Part shown: positions 53,867 through 64,000 of the stretch, piece by piece
How positions within the stretch are numbered: position 1 is the first letter of the stretch
Layout of the letters: each line of letters opens with the position of its first letter
Assembly (NCBI GenBank): GCA_914767715.1
Contig: OU612066.1
Span: 7,695,001 to 7,759,000 of the forward strand
Direction of reading: 5' to 3'
DNA length: 64,000 nt
Source of the DNA: Membranipora membranacea
Taxonomy: Eukaryota > Bryozoa > Gymnolaemata > Cheilostomatida > Membraniporidae
Notes under the pieces: model-generated
Seen by the model: the letters and a program-made list of their open reading frames with translations, nothing else
Databases searched by the model: none
What the model was told of the DNA's origin: nothing
Made by a program: the position numbers and the translations under genes

Positions 53867-56800
53867 TCATCGCCTTTTATCTGGCTTCTTCTCCGGCGGT
53901 GGATCGGGCAAGTCATCTAATACATGACTAATAAACGCGGCCATATCTACCGGACGGTGCTCAGCCTCCAACAGGAATTGTGACTCCAACAACTGTGCAT
54001 AATTAGGACGCTTCGAAAAATCTTTCTCCAAACTGCAATAATCAAATATATAGGTTTAACATTCAGCAGTAGTAGTAGCAGTATAGGTTATGACTGTTTG
54101 CTCAATATGCTGTTTCAGATGCTGGTTAAGTTATCACCTGGACTCACAAACCAAAACCTATGACCATCACAGCCTTTTCATAGAGAAGACAATTACTAAC
54201 ATGCACATTTCGCAAAAGATCGCTGCTGTCTCTGAGAATCAGTATTCCAAATCACCAATTATTCCTGTCATTATCACATCACAGTCAAGAATCGTGACTA
54301 TAGAGTATAGGCAGCCAAGACATTATGCTTTGATAAAATCATGCCAAGCTAATTAACTTCACGTATGCAGCATGTCTAACATTATCACGAGTCAGACTCA
54401 CCAGTTATTTACAAAGTCTACAAATAGAGGTGAGAATCCCACATCAGGTAGCTTCGGAGGCGGATCTTGAACGACTTGTCTCAACTGTTCAAAGGGCGTC
54501 TCCCATTGACTGTAAGGAAACTTCCCTGTGGAGATCTCAATCTGAAATAATTAGAAAAGTCTATTAGACAGAAGGCGAGTAGTAAGCAGAGTAGTAAGCA
54601 GAGTTTACCATAACATGCTTCTCTGCAAATGTCCTATAGGATACACATTTGGGTTCTTGGCCGTAATTTTGATAGATGATGTCTTAGAGCTGCATCAAAC
54701 CTGAGGATTCAAGGGGGAAGCTGACATGATAGAAGATGCTTATATAAATATACATCCTGTCCTTCATTGAATAATATTTTATGGTATATTTCTGATACGA
54801 GGAACTATGTTCATTTACATACAAAACTAGAAATCATATTGTATCTTACCATAGAAATGCCCAAACTCCAGATATCAGATCGAATGTCAAAACCCTTACA
54901 TCCAGGTGGTGGGTGTATTCTCTCGGGCTGAAAGAAAATATAGTCCAAAACGATAAGCATACAGTATATACAAATCATATGCAACATAAGTATGAACTGA
55001 CTGCTCCTTGCTCAAAAGCACAGAAATTTGTGATTTTAATGAATTTGTGCTTATATGACTGAAGCAATGCCCCGAAACAACAATCATGAGAATTTGTTTT
55101 GGTTTACTGTATACTGGCCAGACAGACTGAGTTATCCATTTCCAGTCTGCAGCAAATGAACAATTTCCTTTGGTCAGTATGAGCTATTTCATGTTTGAAA
55201 TTGCTTTCAGTTAACACAAGGATATATTTTACTCTAAACATATTCATTAGTGAGAGTAAGGGATTAGATGGGCATCTAGTTCTAAGATTAAATATTAAAC
55301 ACCGCATTGGATATTAGGCTCATTAACCACTTCATTTAAATTTTTCCACGAACCCTATAACTTTAATTTCCTCATGAAATCAGAGATAAGAAACCGAACT
55401 GACTGGTACAATCATATATTACCACAAACATAGGAAAATCTAAACCGGCCAAAACTGTACTCAAAGTTCCTGTTTATTTACGGAAGTGACTTTAGGGACT
55501 TATTTTTATTTTTCTGGATCAGCTTCATGGTGCCAGCACAAATGTCAGCCAATACTGGGTACTTAAAATTCAAAGCACAGCTGCCAAAGTTGCTATGGCA
55601 ATATTCAACCCCATCACAAGAGAGTTCATAAATCCAGCCATTATATAAATAATGTAGACGATATTATGATGGATGTGACACCGCAGCCTGCTGGTAGGTC
55701 AACTAGGAGTTAATTAAGGTCAATTATACTGAATCTATAGCCAGATTACTCACTGCCATATAAGGTTTGCAGCCAGCATCCATAGTTTTGGCAACAGAAT
55801 CCACAAGCTGACCGCTAATTCCAAAATCACACATTTTTATTTCTCCCCGTTTGCTGGCTAAAATATTTGAGGGTTTGACATCTCGATGGATAACATTGAG
55901 CTCTTGCTTCAAGAAGCTCAGAGCTTTTACGACCTGTAAGAGAGATAAAATTGGTCATTATCAAATCTACATAAATCAAAATCTATCATGGTAAAATAGA
56001 GATTCTACTAACTAAGATCATTGCATTGCAATGGTGAAAAAATAGAAGGACAGTAATGACTCATTTTATGCCCCATGAGCGTCACATGGATAAGAGTTAC
56101 AATGACTCATCAAAATCAATGGAGAGTAATCGAGGACACATCTAACCATGTGTCACACTCATGCCGAGGAGTTGGTGAGACGCTCAATAACTTTAACTGG
56201 TTTTAATTACACACTTAGCAATAATAAGGAGTTCATAGTCCAGTTAGTGAGAGCATAGATATCGGTGGACTTTATGCTAACATCAACATTGTGTTGGCTT
56301 AGGCTAGGAAGTGAAAATAACGTGCATACAAAACAGCAAACCATAAACCACAACAATGACATATTGCAGCAGCCTTCATCCAAGTGAAAACATATAAATG
56401 TCATGTCACTAGACTGGTCAGTATACAGTGCTAAGCATACATTGAATAAATTTGGGTCTTGTCAGACTGAATGACATATTTTCCCCAATGCTGGCACCAA
56501 ACACTGAATTTATAGTGTGACACGCTGAAGGCAACATAGAATTCTCAATATTGAAAGTTGACCAATTCATCCATACAGTATGAACAGTTACCACATAGGC
56601 CTATGTAATGCACAAAACTCAAGAGCTCAACAATAATGGCCTATCCCAACAGAGAGTTACAGGGAGCTTCTATGCTTTAGCACTCCTTATCTTGAATCCA
56701 AAATCCTTCAGAATACACTGACTATGCCAAAGATTATAAATACTTGACTATGCTTATGCTTAAGGTCAGAAAGCAGGTTGACAAACTTACACTAAGTGAT

Positions 56801-58243
56801 ATATTGGCGAGACATTCTTCTGGAATAGTTTCATTGGCTGAGAATACTCTTCTGTAAAACTTATCTAATGAGCAGTCCATCACTTCCATACAAATCCAAA
56901 CATCTCCCTGTCAACAAAAATACTCAATGTCAGCTCAACTCAACAGTATGACATACAAAACAACTATAACTTATGTGTATACCCCTCTCGGACACTACTA
57001 AACATCATCGAGGCCAACCTGAGATAAATCATAGATATTAGAATGTAGTAAAATAGCCATAAGAGGAAAAGTTCGTCTCTAAGCACATCATTAAAAAATA
57101 AAATTTATTGCCAACAACATTTATCCTTCTTTACTTCATACAAGCTCTCACCTAAGCTAGCTACAATTAGGGCCATCTAAAACAGAGCATCGTGGATCTA
57201 AAGGTTTCTGTTTCTGAGGTTGGTGATAGACTTACCTCCCTGAACATAGCACCAAAGAAATGTACTGTAAAATTACAAGACCGACTTCTCATAGAGACAT
57301 CTAAATCCATTAACATCCTCTTCTGTTCTCTATCATTGACTGTGGCCGTGATTCTCTACAAAATGAAGAGGAATATTAGTCATAGAGCTACAGCAGTTAC
57401 AACGGTTATAATGTCATATGTACTGTTTGCCCATGTTCATATCATTGACCAAAGCCATCCGGTGCAGTGATGCTAGGTTAGGGAACATTCCAAGTGGAAA
57501 AACATTGCACGTGACACAACCAGAGTCAATGAGAGGGGTTATAAATTGAGTGAGAAATGCTCAGAATAAAAAGACTGAGCGACAGAAGAAGACACGGCGC
57601 AGCATTAATTTGTATCATAGCCAGCAAAACAAACCCTGCATCCACTAAGGTCATTAACTTTGCTATATTATGCTTCAATACGACAAACAGACATGTAAAA
57701 CCAAGATAACTATACATGTAGATAATCAACGTGATCACACACTTTCGTTGTAAAGAGATGAGGGACAAGGAGCTAAATAAATCAAACAAAATTTAACGAC
57801 AGCAGACTGAACCAAACATTTGCTTACCTTGACAGCCATGATAGTCCCTGATGGGGTGTGTCTCATCTTCTCCACCACACCGTACGCCCCTCTCCCCAGC
57901 TCCTCAATCACCTCTAGATGTGCAGAATCACATTCTATAGTCTGTGATCCTATCGTAATTGTAGTATGTGAGCCGGGCAGGTTTGGAATCCTGACAATAA
58001 AAACAATAATTATCGTTTTTAACCATGTCTCATAAAAGTGTGAACGAAATCTTATTATATGGAAATAGTGCGGTAATCTGAATAACCAAATCACAATCAT
58101 GAAACCTACTTGTCTATCGTGTGCTGTTGTGACGGTTCGGCCTTAAGTATCAGTTTAGGCCCCATGAGTTTTCTACCACTTTTAACTCTGTGTGATGAAT
58201 GGTTGGTGGCATCACCAGAACTGGAGTTCCCTGCAGCTGACAT
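53867..58243 (-). CDS. MAP kinase kinase of the MKK3/MKK6 (p38) type
   Basis: Eight exons join in frame to 365 residues: 58243-58110, 57990-57828, 57355-57236, 56907-56791, 55933-55754, 54927-54850, 54541-54402, 54032-53867. All kinase elements are present: glycine loop GRGAYGVV (77-84), catalytic Lys99, HRDVKPSN (194-201), DFG (214-216) and APER. The activation loop is SVAKT with Ser224 and Thr228, the dual phosphorylation sites of MKK3/6. The N-terminal KLMGPKLIL, after basic residues, fits a MAP-kinase docking motif. The C-terminal helix follows KRPNYAQLLE. MKK3/6 phosphorylate p38 at Thr-Gly-Tyr in stress signalling. An acceptor (TTTCATTCAG) ends two bases before the ATG, so the first exon is non-coding. 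The last 20 residues are Pro/Lys-rich, an end that looks lineage-specific. MKK4/7 are less similar. Confidence 0.94.
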
Positions 58244-61240
58244 TGCTGAATGAAACAAAAAGAAATGAGTCAAAGGATCCTTCTGATATAATGTTTTCAA
58301 TCCCAGTAAAAGTCTGAGTAGTTATAGAAAAGCACCAAAGCGATTTTGAAGGTCTGGGCATACTTTGTCAAGCACTGTATCAAGACAACATGCAGAATAT
58401 AAGATGTCAACAAAAGGAGCTTGTGAGGTACATAGTGGCACAAAAATGAAACAAATAGGAATGGTTGAAAGAACTATAATAGTACCAACCACTGAAATAA
58501 ATTCATATCAATGGTACCAGCTAACGCCTGACAAACTTACCAGTTCACTGTTTTTACATTGCCTGATCAAACTTCCTGCCTTCTGTTGACTGCTTGCAAG
58601 TCAACTAACCAGGAGAGAGTGTAACTAAATGCTAACGTAGGCGTCAGGTCAAAAGTGTAAATCAGTAGCTTATCCAGTCATAATTATGTGGTAATCACCC
58701 TAAGAGACAGAATATACATATAGAGAAGGACATGATGTAAGTAAACATAGTCCACCTACGACAGTAAGCTAGTTGAGTCTCAACAATTCAATGTAATCGC
58801 CAATTGACCAATTAGCACTTGAATTGCTAGACTGGGATGATGTAGGCTACCTTGTTTGATCAATTCACTGCCAGTACAAATCGAAAAGCCAAGTTTTTAG
58901 TCATGGGAGAAGTATATGGTTATCTCAGGTTGGGCTTTAGAGTCAATGATGATCTTATATCAACCCTAGATTCTGGACAATCTTTAACAACTACCTAGGC
59001 AGGATACCAATACCCTACTGTGTCCTGCATATTCCATTAAAAACGATGCATGCTTGAGCATCGACTAGCATGAATGACACTATTGCTGCGTTAAGGACTT
59101 TTGGTGATTATTATCTTAAAAAACCCAAAGTTGAATGAGTAGGGGTCTAAGATACATTATAGGTATGAACAGCATTATTTCAATTTTTTCCAGACCTCTT
59201 GACCATTTTGCACTACATAGGTAGGGTATATTATGGTTCAATAATAATAGTATCCAGTGATCATAACAATTGCAAGCTCCAACTGAAATCCCAGTGGAGT
59301 TTCACATGCATGCATATCAGAACTCATCAACCAAAATAAAAGAGAAAGCTGGAGAATAACAAGAAGTCTAGTTTGTTAACAAACTCTACCATAATCATCA
59401 TGGTGCTGCACTAATTGTATGGCTTCTCTTCTTTTCACAGGGGTGGCATAGGGGTTGGGGATTAAAACTGCAAACTGTATGTGGTATACTGATCTGTTAA
59501 TATCACCTACTTACTACCCATCCACTACTCTAGCAACAGTTACAGTAGAGTAAAAGTAGTATTGTAAGTAATAAAATTATTAAATGTAAGTAGTAAAGCA
59601 TGAAATTTTAAATAACGAACTTATTATTATCCAGCAGAGCAGTAGTTTAATTCAAAAACTCTGGCCAGGCCTGCAGTTTTAATGGAGATTAGAACTACTG
59701 AGCTTGTTCAAATTTTACCACCAAGAACATCTCAATGCCTGACTAGGTGGTCTGGTCAGAGAAGAGAGAAGTCAGAGGAGAGATGAGAAAAAAAGTTGCC
59801 TGACCACCGACCAACCAACCAAGTCCAAGGCAAAACTCATGCACACAAATCTAGAGTAAATCTGTAGCTACCACTGGTAAATTTGCACTGCATAATCATG
59901 TAACAAGTTTCATTGTAGTGCATATAGTTATTTGGCACTAAGTGATCAAAATAATATATATAACATCAAAAAAGGCAAACCATTTAGATTTTCTCCTGAA
60001 AATAACTTTTTATCAACTTACTTTTGGGACCGGAAACAGTACATATTTCGGGAAGATCCGTGTTAAGACGTAGAATAGTACTGCATGTAACAAGGATTTT
60101 CATATCATTTAGACGAATACCTTTTATTTTGCAAATTTATATAGAGCTTTGAGATCTTTCCAAATATCTCGTCATGTTGTCATACAAATTATATGAAGAG
60201 AACATTGATGACTCAGACTTGGATCCAAGAACAGAATTGGAAAAGAAACACTGAAGATGTCTGATAGAAGAAAGTGAAGTATATACCCCATCAAGGTAAG
60301 CCTAAGCATTTAATTAAATATTGGTTGTATTGTCACTTTAGAGTGTTTCACCAAGCTGTAGTTTCCAACCAGATTTACTGGTAGGTAATGCTGCATGATT
60401 TGGATAATAATCTCATTTGAAACAACAAGTGCTGCTGCTTGCTTTGCTGTGTTGTGTAGTCCTGTGTGTTTGAATTAAATAATAATAAATGCTATAATGC
60501 CAATGTGACAACGAGTATTAAAAAACCACCTATCTCTGCATTTGGAAAATCTGATTGGTCATCAAAATTGTTTTTTTAACTTGTAAAGAATAATGCAACA
60601 GCGGTGAAGGGGTTGGGGGAGAGACAGTGGACGTGTCAAATAGGCGTTTGACTCTGTCCGCAGACTGTAACTATCTGTGCCATTGATGGCGGTCACATAA
60701 CTTCACTTTGGAACTATTTGACAACAACATTGTATAATCGTCGAAATGGATTCAACTCATGAGTCGTCTTCAGGCAATTTTTTCCTCCGCCACTTCCTAC
60801 GCCATGCATCAATTGCTTTGCGCCATCATTGCATGAGATTTGAATGATAAGCTGGTATTGAGCAAAGGAAAGACCGGGGCAAGAGGACATGAGAAGCATC
60901 ATTTTCTGAGAAACCTCACTTACTCTTATGCCGTAGAAAGTCTCATAGGAGTATGAGATAGGTGTAGTATAGATCGTGACATAATAAACTAGTGGAATGC
61001 ATCTCTGAGACACAACTGAGGTGTTTTATGCAATTAGTAAATATAAGACACAGTTACACTTGGGCCTGTTTTTTTACGACATGTAATAACATAATTTGTA
61101 TCCAGTCTAGTAGTTGGTATGTAAGAGTTGCGCTCAAATATAACGATATAATCTGTCTTCATTTTTAGCTCCTCATTCAAACTTTTGACCAATCGGATAT
61201 ATATCTGTGTAAATAAGCTAGTATACAAGAGACTGCTGAG
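58244..61240. other. Divergent intergenic region, MKK3/6 to tweety homologue
   Basis: This 3 kb region must contain both promoters and at least one non-coding MKK exon. A minus-strand 99-codon open frame (61013-60714) has no recognisable domain. A GC-richer patch near 60600-60690 could be promoter-proximal. Nothing else is supported. Confidence 0.5.
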
Positions 61241-64000
61241 ATGGAGTTACGTGAGCCTATTTACTACAATGTGTCCGAGCTAGCCTCGTTCTTCCATTCA
61301 TTCCCTCACTATGATCTGAAATTCACTCCAGTATCTCCATCATTCAATCCAGAATATCAGCCCTATCAAGAGGTTTGTTTCAACTGCTTAACAGTGTATG
61401 TTACCCGGTATGTGATTATGGGGTTAGTTAGTTAACTGGTGTTAATTTTATTGAACTTATCAATGCTTTATAGGGTAGTCCTAGATGAGTGCTGTGTTGT
61501 ACAATAATATTACAATGTTGAACAGTTATTAAATGGTTACAAGAAACGTAATACAATATAGATTCTATATCAGCAGCAAGCTGTCATGAGTATTTGGAGC
61601 CAAGTAAGAATTAGAACAGTGTTACACTACAATGTCATCCAGCACCTTCATATAATCATATACTGCTTTCACCTTATGCAGAGTGAAAGAGTACCAACTC
61701 CTCTCAGTAACATCTGTCACCAAGTTTCGTTCACTATTAGTACAAGCTGTGCTGAGCTTTTTGCCATCACAAAAATAATCTGGAGATTCTTTTATTGTAG
61801 TCATTGTTACTGATCGCGGCAGTCCCTGTAGTATGGATGCTATTTTGGATTCTGATATACATGGTATATTTCTGCTACTTCTGCTTAGCCTGCCGAAAGA
61901 GAACAATACACAAAGGCACTAAAACCACCAGACCTGAAAGATGGTTTTCCTTCCTCTTCTCAATTATTGCCATGTGAGTGAGATATCATCACTTGTTATA
62001 AATGACCGACAGCTAACTCTATGGAAAGACTCACTGAACCTTTGTACTTGAGTATAGATGAGAGCTTTCAAGGTGACATGCCAAAGTTAACTTTCGCTAA
62101 TCCAGCAGTATCAAATTGGCGGCTGGATCAGTTTTTTTTGGACTTGACTCGTTTGACTTGACATTCAATCTTTCTCGTGTTTGTAGATTAGTACTGGTGG
62201 TAGCCATGTTTGGTAACGAGTTGATTAATCACAGCATCAAATCTGCTAAGAAAGACTTTGGTGACATAAAAGAAGACACGGATAAAATGAAAATACAGGT
62301 ATGTGCTTTGCTCTAAGTCAGGTGCTGTGTTCTCAGTCAGCACCAATCACAGTACAGCTGTGTAACACTGCTGCGTTATTTGAGGTTTATTTTCTGTCAA
62401 TCTCTGTACTTTTTCTCTTTTGTAACCATGATTTGAGTAGGTTGCTGTTAGATTTACATATTTGGACAGTAATTGAGGTTTAGGATTAGATTTCGTCAAC
62501 TGCCTAATTAGCATCAATTTGATAAATTGAGGTTAGATTAAAGTACATGCTGGGAAAGTCTCAGCTCACAAGTGTTGAGAAAGAAATGTATGCAGTAATA
62601 GTAGTATTGAGATTCTATCTATACGATGAACTCAGATCATCTAAGGCGGCGCAGCGAATGAAGCCCAATGTAATTTAATAGTTCAGTCGCTGTCATTGCC
62701 ATAACAGAAACTATGGAGTGAAGAAATATTTTCCTCAGCCTATGTATGAAAGCGCTAAGTGATTTTCTGACCTGTTCTCACCCAAAAAATACCTTTGTAT
62801 ACAAAAAGTTCAAAGTATGTTAGTCCAGATTATGAAATGAGATCTATTGATATTTTGGCATTTCGACTGGCTGTTGTTTTAACAAGCTGTTGATTTATTT
62901 GTATTTAACAGCATTTTGTTTGACTTGTAAAGAATTCGTTATTTGAGCTAGTATCTGCTTACACTGCTTGTTCAAAAGCCAGTGAGAAAGATCACTTCAT
63001 AACAATAGCATAGCCCGCAGCCTTCTCAAGTACAGCCAGAGTTGTACTTTGCATGGAAATTGAGTTTTGGAGCACTTGTGGATTTGGATAGTCATTATGT
63101 ATGAGGGTAGGGGCGATGTCCTGACTCGAGTAGTTATTGTTGAGTTATCAATGGCCACTTCACTTCAGACTGAATGGGTGAAGAACACGGGATGTTACGT
63201 TATTTCATGAGCTGACTACAAGTTTCAGCAAACCGTACTGGTCTGGTCAAGGAAAGTCGTGCACACGTCTTCCTGTGCCCTTTTTTCACTGCTTATTGCT
63301 CAGTGCAAATCATTCTTATGAGACTGTTTTGTTCCTTCAGACGACAATGCACTAGGATTAATATTAATCAATGATTGATTCATCATCGCACCTCTTTGTC
63401 CCACTATGATGGAAATTTTGTAATTTGGTGTGAATTACAAAGTTTACATCATGAAGGATAATGGATTTCATGACTTGTTGGAGTTCGCCCATAATGGAAA
63501 TGTCTACTCTTTGGTACTCAAAATACTGGCTACCTCTGGGATGCCGTGTACAGAAGCAATTTGTAATCCAAGTGGCTGAAACTCCCACCAAGCTTACTTA
63601 CTCTGCCAAAAGTCAATAGTCCCTGAAATTGTTGATCTCGTTTGTGACTCATTTTGGTGACATCAACCACTTTGTATCAAAGGTTGATTTCATCAGTGTA
63701 ATTATTGTTGAGTCCACATGCATCTTTAGCGTGGGCTCTAAACGATGCTCTATCAAAATCTAAACATATGGGGGGTCATGATCCCTATGTAATCTCTGAA
63801 TTGTGTGGTATAGGGGCACCTGCATCTGTTTTTATTCAAAAAACACAAGATGTCTAGCTTATATAAATTTTTTCCCACTGATTCGACTTTGAATTAAATA
63901 AAGGAAATGTACAGATAGTTTCTTATTACAGACATTCTCATTTAGTAGTGAGTAATAATTGATTTATCATTGACAAATGCTTCAGGCCACAGTAGTAGAG
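61241..64000 (+). CDS. Tweety-family (TTYH) membrane protein, 5' part
   Basis: Three exons join in frame: 61241-61372, 61801-61973 and 62187-62298, giving the first 139 residues. The N-terminus has the family pattern of a short extracellular lead (SFPHYDLKFTPVSPSFNPEY, then QPYQES). A first TM helix follows (AAVPVVWMLFWILIYMVYF), then a Cys/Lys-rich loop (CLACRKRTIHKG). A second TM helix (WFSFLFSIIAMILVLVVAMF) ends at GNE. The linker then reads KKDFGDIKEDTDKMKIQ. Tweety proteins are five-pass membrane proteins linked to volume-regulated anion currents and lipid handling. About 1.7 kb of intron follows. A possible next exon starts at 63986 after TTCAG (ATVVE), but this is weak. The gene runs off the right edge. 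Confidence 0.82.
62299..63985 (+). other. Tweety-homologue intron at the right edge
   Basis: After the GTATGT donor at 62299 I see no recognisable exon until a possible acceptor at 63984-63985. Minus-strand open frames here lack any domain. Confidence 0.5.

Noticed and set aside
60714-61013. 99-codon minus-strand open frame upstream of the tweety homologue
   Set aside because: Cys/Gly-rich, with no domain or splice support. Another minus frame across the same bases is also partly open, so it looks like chance.

Overview
This is a 64 kb piece of an animal (metazoan) nuclear genome. The evidence is many small coding exons with GT/AG introns of roughly 100-2000 bases, and purely animal gene families: a TINAG-like matrix protein, an Ig/fibronectin-III adhesion receptor, a membrane guanylyl cyclase, a p38-type MAP kinase kinase and a tweety-family channel. 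The DNA is AT-rich, the gene spacing is about 7-10 kb, and there are short tRNA-derived SINEs and a MITE-like element. A compact invertebrate genome (tunicate, placozoan or similar) would fit, but the sequence does not settle which.

Layout, left to right. (1) Minus strand, 6555 to beyond the left edge: 5' part of a TINAG/TINAGL-type protein. It has a signal peptide, a somatomedin-B domain, a vWC-like cysteine segment and a papain-like domain whose catalytic Cys is Ser. (2) Plus strand, about 8718-11308: an NHL-propeller protein with a transmembrane anchor and a short basic tail. (3) Minus strand, 18807-11822: an adhesion receptor with five Ig domains, one FN3, a TM segment and a cytoplasmic tail. 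(4) Minus strand, 24431-19844: Rab10. (5) Plus strand, 28144-36754: a kinesin-8 (KIF18-like) motor in 18 coding exons. (6) Plus strand, 38338-52540: a receptor guanylyl cyclase in 20 coding exons. (7) Minus strand, 58243-53867: an MKK3/MKK6-type MAP kinase kinase in 8 coding exons. (8) Plus strand, 61241 to beyond the right edge: the 5' part of a tweety homologue.

I joined exons by hand from donor and acceptor sites. For genes 3-7 the chosen exons keep one open frame from start to stop: 814, 200, 1066, 1151 and 365 residues. This is internal support for the models. The genes are not an operon and share no obvious pathway. Rab10/kinesin, TINAG/NHL and MKK/tweety are divergent pairs. NHL/Ig receptor and cyclase/MKK are convergent pairs.

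The most unusual structure is in the Rab10 gene. A ten-copy, 56-base minisatellite directly abuts coding exon 4, and every unit carries a copy of that exon's last bases plus its 5' splice donor. Other items worth attention are a 241-base MITE candidate with 19-base inverted ends, an 85-base near-perfect palindrome, a higher-order 22/27-base minisatellite in a cyclase intron, an intronic tRNA-Glu-like gene next to a SINE, and two unexplained intronic or intergenic open frames. I found no convincing new multi-gene system.
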